Positions 26,613-36,726 of a DNA stretch of 44,161 bases are shown here, piece by piece (positions within the stretch are counted from its first letter, which is position 1; every line of letters starts with the position of its first letter). The DNA comes from Prevotella sp. (lineage in GTDB: Bacteria; Bacteroidota; Bacteroidia; Bacteroidales; Bacteroidaceae), in NCBI GenBank assembly GCA_022781445.1, contig JALETQ010000002.1:1-44161 (forward strand), read 5' to 3'. Under the pieces are notes generated by a model. The model saw only the letters and a list, made by a program, of their open reading frames with translations, had not been told where the DNA came from and did no database searches. A program made the translations under genes and the position numbers.

Positions 26613-26852
26613 GCTTGCAAAACTCTGTTTATGGTGTATGTTATGATTTTACCGTTCCATCGACCTGCCGGCTGCCTGTTTCCCCGGAAAGCCAAAGAAA
26701 AGAAACCGCTGTCGAAGTATCCTTGTTCAACTCCGAAATACAAGTGGTCGTTCAGACTTGTACGCTCTGTTCGGCTGGAAGTGAAGTGTTTAACGTCCCT
26801 TATGGATTATTCGAACAGCTACTCATTGATATCCGGTAGTTGTAAGATGCTG

Positions 26853-26860
26853 CAAATATA
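26853..26860 (-). promoter_or_regulatory. Possible promoter -7 box for ettA
   Basis: Minus strand TATATTTG. No clear -33 partner. It predicts a leader of about 230 nt. I see no gene in 26613-27183. Confidence 0.4.
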
Positions 26861-27077
26861 AGCATTCTTATTCGGATAATGAAGGCTTCGGACAAAAAAC
26901 GAACGGTTCATCCCAGCTCCCCTATCCGTCACATTCTGCCGAAAAGCCGCAACGGAAAGGCGCAATCAATCTCGTTCTGCAAGCATCATGGCAGCCATTC
27001 GGAGAAAATATCAAACGAGGCAAGGGAAAAGGATTGACATCCGAAACTGAAAAAGTGGCACACCGGGGAATGGAATA

Positions 27078-27140
27078 CTGACATTCGTGTCAGCATCCCG
27101 TCACCGACAAAACGTCTTTCGACTTTGGCACGGATTTCGC
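27078..27140 (+). promoter_or_regulatory. Upstream region of groES with hairpin and sigma-54-like box
   Basis: A perfect hairpin CTGACA-TTCG-TGTCAG lies at 27078-27093. At 27126-27141 TGGCACGGATTTCGCA differs by one base from the sigma-54 pattern TGGCACGnnnnTTGCA, about 45 bp before the groES ATG. No CIRCE element and no TAnnTTTG box are present. Sigma-54 use is a guess from a single site. Confidence 0.3.
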
Positions 27141-27183
27141 ATAAACCGAAAGCAGAACCATAACAACATAAAAATATACAATC

Positions 27184-27456
27184 ATGAAAATTCAACCATT
27201 AGCAGACCGCGTGCTGATTGCACCGGCATCAGCAGAAGAAAAAGTAGGCGGAATCATTATTCCCGACACCGCAAAAGAGAAACCCATGCACGGAAAGGTT
27301 ATCGCTGCGGGCAAAGGAACCAAAGATGAAGAAATGATACTGAAAGAAGGCGATGAGGTTCTCTACGGTAAATATGCCGGCACCGAAATCGAACTCGACG
27401 GCGAGAAATTTCTGATGATGCGCCAGAGCGACGTGCTTGCCATCGTTAACAAATAA
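27184..27456 (+). CDS. groES: Co-chaperonin GroES
   Basis: 90 residues, standard size. The opening [20 protein letters not shown] and the mobile loop [16 protein letters not shown], which contacts GroEL, are clear, as is the roof region [25 protein letters not shown]. It forms the heptameric lid of the chaperonin chamber. groEL follows 100 bp downstream in the same orientation. Confidence 0.98.
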   Translation: MKIQPLADRVLIAPASAEEKVGGIIIPDTAKEKPMHGKVIAAGKGTKDEEMILKEGDEVLYGKYAGTEIELDGEKFLMMRQSDVLAIVNK

Positions 27457-27544
27457 GTCCAGAAGAGCCATTTTCCCAAAAGGACGGAACTCGGCGACGA
27501 CACCTAAATATTATATTAAACACAGACACAAGAAAAACAATTAG

Positions 27545-29188
<1,644 letters not shown>

Positions 29189-29256
29189 TCGGACATCCTT
29201 ACTGACCCCGTCGTCAGCCGTGCCTCTGCTCCCAACAGGTAAGGTACGGAACGACA

Positions 29257-29368
29257 ATCAAATCTCCCTTCCATCTCTCAGCCGATAAAAGCGGATATTG
29301 AAGAAGGCAAGTGCAAACTTCCCTCTCATATTCCCCTTTATCCGGAGAGAATGGAAGGGAGATTTGAT
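29257..29368. repeat. 112-bp near-palindrome downstream of groEL
   Basis: The outer arms share ATCAAATCTCCCTTCCAT in inverted orientation, and the similarity continues inward (CTCTC, CGATAAAAGCGGATAT versus CGGATAAAGGGGAATAT, GAAGAAGGCAAG versus GAGGGAAGTTTG). The whole segment could fold into one long hairpin. An (AT)5 run follows directly. It may be a small non-autonomous element or the groESL transcript end. Confidence 0.7.
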
Positions 29369-29467
29369 ATATATATATGTCACCCTCCCCCTTGACCGGC
29401 ATAAGGTCGAATCGATGATCAGAACACTCAAGCAACAAGACACAATCGACAGACAACCGAACAATTC

Positions 29468-29545
29468 CGATTCGGGTTCTCCTAACTGATTTGGGTTGAA
29501 AAGACACTGAAGCCATCGCAGCAACATGACCGATTGAGGCTCAAG
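29468..29545. repeat. Dispersed palindromic element, copy F
   Basis: Contains CCGATTCGGGTT, CTGATTTGGGTTGAA and GACCGATTGAGGCTCAA, variants of the family's right arm, in the groEL-lepA gap. The copy looks rearranged. Confidence 0.4.
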
Positions 29546-29584
29546 CCTTATATGCCGGATGCACGATGTTACCAAACGCATAAT

Positions 29585-29615
29585 TTTGTGTAATCGGGAA
29601 ATATGCGTATCTTTG
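29585..29615 (+). promoter_or_regulatory. Promoter of lepA
   Basis: TTTG, 19 bp, TATCTTTG: textbook Bacteroidetes promoter. Predicted start near 29622 lies beyond an in-frame ATG at 29559 and so supports ATG 29637 as the lepA start. Confidence 0.8.
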
Positions 29616-29636
29616 CGCTTGAATAAGAAGACTTGC

Positions 29637-31418
29637 ATGAAGAATATCAGAAATTTTTGTATTATAGCACATATCGACCACGGAAAGTCTACCCTTGCCG
29701 ACCGGTTGCTCGAATTCACACACACCATCCAAGTGACGGAAGGTCAGATGCTCGACAACATGGATCTGGAGAAAGAACGTGGCATCACCATCAAGAGCCA
29801 CGCCATTCAGATGGAATATGAGAAAGACGGACAAACCTACGTGCTCAATTTGATCGACACCCCGGGACATGTGGACTTTTCATACGAGGTATCGCGAAGC
29901 ATTGCTGCCTGTGAGGGAGCATTACTCGTGGTCGATGCAACGCAAGGTGTGCAGGCACAAACAATTTCTAACCTCTATATGGCGATCGATCAAGATCTCG
30001 AGATCATCCCTGTCATCAACAAAATCGACATGCCTTCAGCCATGCCCGAAGAAGTGGAAGATGAAATAGTGGAACTGATCGGCTGCAACCGAAGCGATAT
30101 CTTGAGGGCTTCAGGAAAGACCGGTGAAGGTGTCGAATCTATCTTGGATGCTGTCGTAGACCGCATTCCCCACCCCGTCGGCGACGAAGATGCGCCTTTG
30201 CAGGCGTTGATTTTCGACTCCGTTTTCAACTCGTTCCGTGGTATCATTGCTTATTTCAAGATCCTCAACGGTTCGTTACGAAAAGGCGACAAGGTCAAGT
30301 TCTTCAATACGGGCATGGAATATGATGCCGACGAAGTGGGAGTACTCAAGATGGACATGATTCCACGAAAGGAACTCACCACCGGCGAAGTGGGCTACAT
30401 CATCAGCGGAATCAAGAATGCCAAGGAAGTGAAGGTCGGCGATACCATCACCCACATTGCCCGTCCATGCGAAAAAGCCATCGAAGGTTTCCAAGAAGTG
30501 AAGCCGATGGTATTTGCCGGTGTTTATCCCATCGACCCCAATGATTACGAGAACCTGCGCGCATCGCTCGAAAAGCTGCAGCTCAACGATGCCTCGCTCT
30601 CCTTTTCCACGGAGTCGTCGGTCGCGCTGGGCTTCGGTTTCAGATGCGGATTTCTCGGACTGCTCCACATGGAAATCGTGCAGGAGCGTCTCGACCGCGA
30701 ATTCGACATGGACGTCATCACCACCGTTCCCAACGTGTCCTATATCGTTTACGACAAGCAAGGCGGTTCCAAGGAAGTCCACAACCCTTCCGGCTTGCCC
30801 GAACTGACCCTGATCGACCATATCGAAGAGCCGTATATCCGTGCCAGCATCATTACCGATGCCAACTTTATCGGCCCCATCATGACCCTGTGCCTCGACA
30901 AACGTGGCGAACTCATTAAGCAAGAATATGTCAGCGGCAATCGCGTCGAACTGCATTTTGACCTGCCTTTGGGCGAAATCGTCATTGACTTTTATGACAA
31001 ACTCAAGAGCATCTCGAAAGGATATGCGTCGTTCGATTACCACATATCGGAATTCCGTCCATCCAAACTCGTGAAACTCGACATCCTGCTCAACGGCGAA
31101 CCGGTCGATGCACTGTCAACGCTCACCCATCAGGACAACGCCGTGACCTTCGGCAGAAGGATGTGCGAGAAGCTCAAAGAGCTCATTCCTCGCCAGCAAT
31201 TCGACATTGCCATTCAGGCTGCCATCGGAGCCAAGATTGTCGCCCGCGAAACCATCAAATGTGTCCGAAAGGATGTGACCGCCAAATGTTACGGTGGTGA
31301 CGTTAGTCGTAAGCGCAAGTTGCTGGAAAAACAGAAACGAGGGAAGAAACGAATGAAGCAGATTGGCAACGTCGAAGTTCCGCAAAAGGCATTCTTGGCT
31401 GTATTGAAGTTGGATTGA
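29637..31418 (+). CDS. lepA: Elongation factor 4 (LepA)
   Basis: 593 residues from ATG 29637 ([20 protein letters not shown]). GTPase motifs: G1 AHIDHGKST (11-19), G3 DTPGH (74-78), G4 NKID (128-131). EF-G-like domains II, III and V follow, then the LepA-specific C-terminal domain ([18 protein letters not shown] stretch, then [25 protein letters not shown]). It is a ribosome-associated GTPase that affects translation initiation and back-translocation. It sits alone behind a strong promoter; a 450-bp gap with repeat copy G follows. Confidence 0.97.
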   Translation: MKNIRNFCIIAHIDHGKSTLADRLLEFTHTIQVTEGQMLDNMDLEKERGITIKSHAIQMEYEKDGQTYVLNLIDTPGHVDFSYEVSRSIAACEGALLVVDATQGVQAQTISNLYMAIDQDLEIIPVINKIDMPSAMPEEVEDEIVELIGCNRSDILRASGKTGEGVESILDAVVDRIPHPVGDEDAPLQALIFDSVFNSFRGIIAYFKILNGSLRKGDKVKFFNTGMEYDADEVGVLKMDMIPRKELTTGEVGYIISGIKNAKEVKVGDTITHIARPCEKAIEGFQEVKPMVFAGVYPIDPNDYENLRASLEKLQLNDASLSFSTESSVALGFGFRCGFLGLLHMEIVQERLDREFDMDVITTVPNVSYIVYDKQGGSKEVHNPSGLPELTLIDHIEEPYIRASIITDANFIGPIMTLCLDKRGELIKQEYVSGNRVELHFDLPLGEIVIDFYDKLKSISKGYASFDYHISEFRPSKLVKLDILLNGEPVDALSTLTHQDNAVTFGRRMCEKLKELIPRQQFDIAIQAAIGAKIVARETIKCVRKDVTAKCYGGDVSRKRKLLEKQKRGKKRMKQIGNVEVPQKAFLAVLKLD

Positions 31419-31661
31419 CAACACCTTGCCGTCAACGCGGAAAAGAGGATACCTTGAGACACCCATGGCAGACTGCGCGGAATTATCCGCGACATGGATA
31501 TACCCGATGATTGTCCTAACCGGGCGAAAACCTGCTCCGATACAAAAGGAAATATGTGTCATCGCACACAACCCTTTTTCGGATGTCAGTAAATTCCCGC
31601 AACGCTTCCGGGCCGCCCAAAGGCACGAAGAGGTTGTGATCAACATAGGAAAAAACACTTA

Positions 31662-31859
31662 CCCCCCAACCGGTCACGCGAGACCGAACCCGTCATGTGC
31701 GATTGTCGTGCATCCCGGCTGCCAGATGGCAGACTTCACAGCACACTGCATCAAGCAAAAACGGCAGACAAGATCCGACAAACGGACAAAAAATGGCCGG
31801 AAGCATCAAGAGCGGCAGGAATGCCGGCAGAAGCTGTCGAATGGCCGGTTGGGATTAAA
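31662..31859. repeat. Dispersed palindromic element, copy G (long spacing)
   Basis: Left arm CCCCCCAACCGGTCACGCGA and right arm GGCCGGTTGGGATTAAA are about 155 bp apart, longer than in other copies. It ends 12 bp before the Crp/Fnr start codon. The rest of 31419-31661 holds no gene I can support. Confidence 0.4.
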
Positions 31860-31871
31860 ACAGGATGAACT

Positions 31872-32468
31872 ATGAGAGGATTTTCCGAAACACCGCGTGA
31901 CATCGCCCGAGAACTGGCGCGAAAGTACAGCACCATGACCCACGAGGAACTCGACACCTTGGAAAGCATCCTTGTGCCGATGAAGTTTTCCAAGGGAGAA
32001 ATGATACTCAAGGAAGGACAACAATGCCGTCACATCTACCACATTGCCAAAGGCCTGGTGCGGCAGTTTTATTTCAAAAACGGTAAAGAGCTTACCGAAC
32101 ATATCGGTGTGGACAACTCGATTGTGATGTGCATCGAGAGTCTGTTCAAGGAAGAGCCTACCCGTCTGCAGGTCGAAGCTCTCGAAACCTCCTATATCTT
32201 TGCACTTCCCAAACAGAAACTCGAGGAGGTTGCCCTCCATAATGTGAACATTCAGATACTTTATCGCAAGATATTGGAAGAATCACTGATACAATCTCAG
32301 ATACACGCCGACCTCATCCGTTTCGAGACGGCGCACGATCGATACAAAAAGTTGTGCTCGCAGATGCCGCAGGTAGTCTATCGTGCCCCGCTGAACTACA
32401 TCGCCAATTATCTGCAGATGACTCCCGAAACATTGAGTCGGGTCCGTTCCGCCATTGCGCAGGAATAA
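31872..32468 (+). CDS. Crp/Fnr-family transcriptional regulator
   Basis: 198 residues. Residues 20-125 form the cyclic-nucleotide-binding-type beta roll (MKFSKGEMILKEGQQCRHIYHIAKGLVRQFYF). The C-terminal part is a helix-turn-helix (APLNYIANYLQMTPETLSRVRSAIAQE). There is no N-terminal cysteine cluster, so it is not an oxygen-sensing Fnr of the E. coli type. The effector is unknown. ATG 31872 is the first start; ATG 31935 is an alternative that would trim a poorly conserved N-terminus. It is convergent with the feo operon. Confidence 0.87.
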   Translation: MRGFSETPRDIARELARKYSTMTHEELDTLESILVPMKFSKGEMILKEGQQCRHIYHIAKGLVRQFYFKNGKELTEHIGVDNSIVMCIESLFKEEPTRLQVEALETSYIFALPKQKLEEVALHNVNIQILYRKILEESLIQSQIHADLIRFETAHDRYKKLCSQMPQVVYRAPLNYIANYLQMTPETLSRVRSAIAQE

Positions 32469-32590
32469 TGTTGGCACAAAGCATTGCCCGTCATCCGCAA
32501 CAGATTCACCATGAAACCATCAGGCAGTATTCCACTTACGGAATTCAGCCTTTGATCCAAAAACAATCATGAGATTCCGAACAGGTATCT

Positions 32591-32638
32591 TTTGATCGTC
32601 GAACTGTTTGATGTCCGGTTAATTTGATCGTAGACCGC
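32591..32638. repeat. Phased TTTGAT repeats, 16-bp period
   Basis: TTTGATCGTCGAACTG, TTTGATGTCCGGTTAA and TTTGATCGTAGACCGC follow one another at exactly 16-bp intervals (32591, 32607, 32623); another TTTGATC is at 32551. The repeat core is short, so chance is possible. Confidence 0.35.
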
Positions 32639-32680
32639 TACGTCTTCCATATACCGGCCATCGAACAACCGGCAAACAAA

Positions 32681-32751
32681 TCAAATCGGAAAGAAGGTCG
32701 CATGTACGACATGGAAAGTATAACCTTACACGCTCACGACCGGTTGGTTTG
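32681..32751. repeat. Dispersed palindromic element, copy H
   Basis: TCAAATCGGAAAG on the left, GACCGGTTGGTTTG on the right, and between them GACATGGAAAGTATAACC, which matches the middle of copy A with two changes. It lies between the convergent Crp/Fnr and feo genes. I see no gene in 32469-32932. Confidence 0.5.
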
Positions 32752-32932
32752 TTTCGTATGTTTTCTTTCATGTCTTACTTTCTCAACATTCGAAATTCAT
32801 TCTCCCCTGTCGCTTCATCACCAAGCGGTCATAAGAGACCAAATTCACCCGACACAACCATCCGTGTAAAACCCAAGCTGACGGCAACCGGCAGAAGCCA
32901 AGTCCCGACCTGCCACAGGCATTGGGCGGGTA

Positions 32933-33115
32933 TCACTTGCGGCTGCAGGGGAGGTTCGACCGAGGATTCTTACGATTCTTCAACAACTCCTTCTTGATGT
33001 CACAGCCCGGACATCCCTCACAAGGGTCGGCAGAACGTGCCATTGCCTTGTAGAGATGCCTGGCAACGTAAACAAGACTGCAGAGGATGATGGCATAAAC
33101 GATGATTTCCTGCAT
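32933..33115 (-). CDS. FeoB-associated Cys-rich membrane protein
   Basis: 60 residues: one N-terminal transmembrane helix (IIVYAIILCSLVYVARHLY) followed by the cysteine cluster CEGCPGCDIKK and a basic tail with a further Cys. This is the pattern of the small proteins that accompany FeoB in many anaerobes. It starts 12 bp after the feoAB stop codon in the same orientation, so it is almost certainly part of the ferrous iron uptake operon; its exact task is not established. Confidence 0.85.
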   Translation of the reverse strand: MQEIIVYAIILCSLVYVARHLYKAMARSADPCEGCPGCDIKKELLKNRKNPRSNLPCSRK

Positions 33116-33127
33116 GATGTTACCTTT

Positions 33128-35689
33128 CTAAACAATCCATAAACTACCTATCTGATAAACCAGTGCCGACATCACCCAAGCCAATCCCGTGGTATATACG
33201 GCGGCAAAGGTTGCCCACTTCCAGCCGGCACTCTCGTTCTTGATGGCAATGATGGTGGCCACGCATGGGAAATACAGCAACACGAACAGCAGGAAGCTGA
33301 AGGCCTTGAGGGGCGTAATGCCGTCGGCTTCCATCTTCTGTCTGAGTTTGAAGTATTTGTCGTGCGCCTCGTCTTCGGAAAGATCTCCGGCAACACTCTC
33401 GTCATCACTGTAGAGTACCCCCATCGTCGTTGCCACGATTTCCTTGGCACCGATACCCGCAATGAGTCCCACGTCGAGTTTCCAGTCAAATCCTTGTGCC
33501 CTGAACACGGGTTCGACGGCTTTGCCTATCTGCCCAATGTAGCTGCTCTCTTTCTGTTGGGATGGTGTGAGCCGGTCGTCATGGGGGAAGTAACCGAGAG
33601 CCCAGATGATGATGCTTGCCACCAGAATGATGCCGCCCATCTTCTTGAGGTATTGCTTGCCCTTTTCCCAAGTATGCCTGAGGATGGCTTTGCCCGTAGG
33701 GAAGCGATAGGGCGGCAGCTCCATCACGAACGGCAGGTCTTCGCCCTTCACGAGAAAACGGCTGAAAAGACGGCTCATCAGCACCGCCATGAGGATGCCG
33801 ATGACATAGAGCGATATCATGATCGAAGAACGGTATTGCGCCTGAAAGAAGGTACCGATGATCATGATGTATATCGGCAGTCGCGCCGAACAGCTGAACA
33901 TCGGCAGTATCAGCATCGTGATCAGCCTCGACCTCCGGCTTTCGATGGTTCGGGTTGCCATGATAGCAGGCACGTTGCAACCGAAACCCATGATAAGAGG
34001 TATGAACGACTTGCCGTGCAAACCCATCTTGTGCATGATGCGGTCCATAATGAATGCCGCACGGGCCATGTAGCCGGTATCTTCCATGAAGGAGATGAAT
34101 GCGTAGAGAATGAGTATTTGCGGCAGGAACACCATCACTGCGCCCACACCTCCGATGACACCGTCGATGAGCATATCCTTGAGCGGCCCGTCGGGCATGG
34201 TGGTTTCGATGCCCTGCCCGATGAGTCCGAAGAGCGATTCGATCCACCCCATCGGTATTTCGCCGAGCGTGAAAGTGGTTTGAAACATGACATAAAGCAC
34301 GAGCAGGAAGAGCGGAAATGCCAAATACTTGTTGGTCAGCATGGCATCGAGGAAGTGGGTGAGCTGGTACATGTCGAGCTTCTTCCCTTGCTTGTAACCC
34401 GCCTCGTGAAGTGCGCCGCGGATGAAGCCGTACTTGGCATCCATGATGGCCGTTTCCGAGTCTTCTTCGGTATCTTCCTTGATCTGCATCACGGCACGGT
34501 CGCGGACGGCAATGACAGCATCGCCCCCCTCCATTTTTCGCACGAGCGACTCCATGTCCTTGTCCATTTCCAACAGTTTGATGGCCATGAAACGCGGGGC
34601 AAAGCGCGTACCGAAGAGCCGGTGTCTTGCCAATGCTTCCTTCACCATGTCGATGCCTTTCTCGACATACAGACCGTGGTTGATATGGATGTGTCTTACG
34701 ACGCTCCGCCGCGGTTTCGGACCATGTGCGAAGTCTTCGCCGTGGTTGCCGCCGTGACGGTTCTCGTATTGTTTGTGCCAGTTCTGAATTTCGGCGGCCA
34801 CTTCGGGGTTGATGAGTCCGTCTTCGCCGATGTAGTCGGCACCTTCGTACAGGTTGATGATGATGTGGAAGAGCAGATCCACACCCTTGCCCGTCTTGAA
34901 AGAAGTGGGAATCATCGGCACGCCGAAGAGTCTGCCCAGTGTTTCGACATCGAAGCGGTCGCCTCTTTTCTCCACCTCATCAAACATGTTGAGGGCACAA
35001 ATCGTCCTGACATTCATGTCGATGAGCTGTGTCGTGAGATACAGGTTGCGTTCGAGGTTGCCGGCATCGATGACGTTGATGATGATGTCGGGTGTCTGTT
35101 CGATGATCTGCTTGCGGACATACAGCTCTTCGGGCGAATATGCCGAGAGCGAATATGTGCCGGGAAGGTCCACGATGTTGAATTCGTAACCCTCGAACAC
35201 CGCCTTGCCCTCTTTGGCATCGACGGTCACTCCCGAGTAGTTGCCCACCCGCTCGTGTGCGCCCGAGGCCACGTTGAACAGCGATGTCTTGCCACAATTG
35301 GGATTGCCCACGAGTGCCACGTTGATGGTACGCCGCTGCCTGAGGTAGGCTTGCCTGGTTTCATCGGAACCGTCGGCATGTGAAGTGTCATACAACGCTG
35401 TACGGGCGGCCTCGATGCCTTCCTTCTCCAAGGTGTTCTTGCTATGCAGCAGATGCGACTCCGAGGCACAGTTCACCACTTCAATCAGTTCGGCTTCATC
35501 GCGACGGAGCGACACCTCGTAGCCCATGATTCTGTATTTTACCGGATCTTGCAGGGGCGCGTTTTGCAGAACGGTCACTTCTTTGCCTTTCACGAATCCC
35601 ATTTCGACGATTCGCTTGCGAAAGCCTCCGTGTCCCATCACCTTGACGATCAGCCCTTTCTCACCGGTTTTCAAGTCAGATAATTTCAT
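33128..35689 (-). CDS. feoB: Ferrous iron transporter, FeoA-FeoB fusion
   Basis: 853 residues from ATG 35689 (MKLSDLKTGEKG); a longer frame reaches 35788 but crosses the promoter. Residues 1-75 are a FeoA SH3-like domain. The FeoB G domain follows: G1 GNPNCGKTS (128-136), G3 DLPGTYS (174-180), G4 NMFD (234-237). After a helical GDI-like domain come the transmembrane Gate regions, including GFGCNVPAIMATRTIE and the late PCVATI. It imports ferrous iron across the inner membrane, driven or gated by GTP. The FeoA-FeoB fusion is common in Bacteroidetes. The His-rich stretch HGGNHGEDFAHG between G and core domains is a variable linker. Confidence 0.97.
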   Translation of the reverse strand: MKLSDLKTGEKGLIVKVMGHGGFRKRIVEMGFVKGKEVTVLQNAPLQDPVKYRIMGYEVSLRRDEAELIEVVNCASESHLLHSKNTLEKEGIEAARTALYDTSHADGSDETRQAYLRQRRTINVALVGNPNCGKTSLFNVASGAHERVGNYSGVTVDAKEGKAVFEGYEFNIVDLPGTYSLSAYSPEELYVRKQIIEQTPDIIINVIDAGNLERNLYLTTQLIDMNVRTICALNMFDEVEKRGDRFDVETLGRLFGVPMIPTSFKTGKGVDLLFHIIINLYEGADYIGEDGLINPEVAAEIQNWHKQYENRHGGNHGEDFAHGPKPRRSVVRHIHINHGLYVEKGIDMVKEALARHRLFGTRFAPRFMAIKLLEMDKDMESLVRKMEGGDAVIAVRDRAVMQIKEDTEEDSETAIMDAKYGFIRGALHEAGYKQGKKLDMYQLTHFLDAMLTNKYLAFPLFLLVLYVMFQTTFTLGEIPMGWIESLFGLIGQGIETTMPDGPLKDMLIDGVIGGVGAVMVFLPQILILYAFISFMEDTGYMARAAFIMDRIMHKMGLHGKSFIPLIMGFGCNVPAIMATRTIESRRSRLITMLILPMFSCSARLPIYIMIIGTFFQAQYRSSIMISLYVIGILMAVLMSRLFSRFLVKGEDLPFVMELPPYRFPTGKAILRHTWEKGKQYLKKMGGIILVASIIIWALGYFPHDDRLTPSQQKESSYIGQIGKAVEPVFRAQGFDWKLDVGLIAGIGAKEIVATTMGVLYSDDESVAGDLSEDEAHDKYFKLRQKMEADGITPLKAFSFLLFVLLYFPCVATIIAIKNESAGWKWATFAAVYTTGLAWVMSALVYQIGSLWIV

Positions 35690-35787
35690 CTGTGATATGC
35701 TATGGTTAAAATGTATCTTGCCTATCGGCACCTTTCTCCGGATTCTTCGACAAGATGCACGCAGACGGATGCGTATGAAATGCTCCA

Positions 35788-35795
35788 CAAACTTA
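35788..35795 (-). promoter_or_regulatory. Promoter -7 box for feoAB
   Basis: Minus strand TAAGTTTG. It predicts a start near 35780 and a leader of about 90 nt, which rules out ATG 35788 as the translation start. No clear -33 or Fur box was recognised. Confidence 0.5.
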
Positions 35796-36047
35796 CAAAA
35801 AAACGTCCGAACTCACATCGTTTTTCAGAACATTAAATAAATCTTGCACTTTACGCCTTTCCAAAAGTCTTTTTGATCCTTGCTGTCAGGAGATCCGAAT
35901 TGAACTTCGGCCTTGTCGACAAAGGCTGTTTCATGACACGGAGTTTACGTCGGAATCACATCCGCACAAACGGATCCCATCCCCTGCGTGACAATCGTAT
36001 CTGTTCATTATCAAGCGATTATAAATCAAGAATTATCATCAATTCCC

Positions 36048-36078
36048 TTGCACAAACCAAAAACTTTGTTTACCTTTG
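36048..36078 (+). promoter_or_regulatory. Promoter P1 upstream of the AC tract
   Basis: TTG, 20 bp, TACCTTTG: full consensus, predicted start near 36085. Transcripts would run through the (AC)n tract. No ATG occurs between this start and the tract. Confidence 0.65.
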
Positions 36079-36184
36079 CCCCCGAACATCAAAATAGGTA
36101 TTTGACGGAACGTTATCATAACCGGCATTGTCTTTCCTCTCTATTATATAATAAAGGTGTGAGCGGTTTGCGAAGAAACTTCGG

Positions 36185-36215
36185 TTTCTCTGCATCTTTT
36201 AGTGTGTTATATTTG
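36185..36215 (+). promoter_or_regulatory. Promoter P2 just upstream of the AC tract
   Basis: TTTC, 19 bp, TATATTTG; the -33 box is one base off TTTG. Predicted start near 36222, about 15 bp before the tract. Confidence 0.45.
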
Positions 36216-36234
36216 GTTAGCTCGGATATTTTGC

Positions 36235-36310
<76 letters not shown>

Positions 36311-36379
36311 CACAGGCGTAACCACACCCTAAAGCATTATTTTCACATACGCGCGCGAGATGGTCCTCGCGAACCCCGA

Positions 36380-36420
36380 CAGGCAAAGGATTTACTGATG
36401 AATCCTCTGCCTGAATTTTC
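36380..36420 (+). terminator. Terminator-like hairpin in the leader after the AC tract
   Basis: CAGGCAAAGGATT and AATCCTCTGCCTG pair with one mismatch around an 8-nt loop, followed by AATTTTC. The T-run is short, so it may be an attenuator or partial terminator rather than a full stop. It sits about 68 bp before the small gene. Confidence 0.55.
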
Positions 36421-36487
36421 ATATCCTTTCGTCAGATTCCGGGAGGATAAAATAACGGCTAATCATTCACAAAAATAATTGTTAAAC

Positions 36488-36709
36488 ATGAAACAGAAAG
36501 AAGCAAAGAAGCGGACTTACATCCATCCGGAAATAGAGATCATCGGTATGGATTCAGAGCGTCTGATGGCACAAGTAAGCGGAGATCATTCCAGTATCGG
36601 ACAAGGAGGAAGCGCAGGTGATGCCAAGCATTGGGATTTTTCAGAGGAAAGTGATGGACAGATGCTTCCCACTGATAAGAATCCGTGGGAGGAAACAGGA
36701 GAACAGTAA
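36488..36709 (+). CDS. Small Bacteroidales protein of unknown function
   Basis: 73 residues from ATG 36488. The N-terminus (KKRTYIHPEIEIIGMDSERLMAQVSG) resembles a recurring type of small protein in Prevotella and Bacteroides with the outline YIxPxxEVxxMxxxxLMA followed by a Gly/Ser-rich stretch (GDHSSIGQGGSAGDAKHWDF) and an acidic, Trp-containing end (NPWEE). There is no signal peptide. The layout of a conserved helical leader and a variable Gly-rich tail is reminiscent of peptide precursors, but no modifying enzyme or peptidase is encoded nearby. It is 17 bp upstream of the fimbrillin-like lipoprotein, so the two are probably co-transcribed. The family resemblance is from memory. Confidence 0.75.
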   Translation: MKQKEAKKRTYIHPEIEIIGMDSERLMAQVSGDHSSIGQGGSAGDAKHWDFSEESDGQMLPTDKNPWEETGEQ

Positions 36710-36726
36710 CATTAAAAGACAAGAAT

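Noticed and set aside
24852..26861. 669-codon plus-strand frame opposite ettA
   Set aside because: It is the antisense shadow of a clear EttA gene; its composition is that of a reverse-complement of codon-biased DNA and shows no domain.
31426..31875. 149-codon frame between lepA and the Crp/Fnr gene
   Set aside because: It contains repeat copy G, has no promoter or protein-like composition and overlaps the start of the next gene.
33362..35383. 673-codon plus-strand frame opposite feoAB
   Set aside because: His/Asp/Glu-rich antisense shadow of FeoB. The real gene has all G motifs on the other strand.
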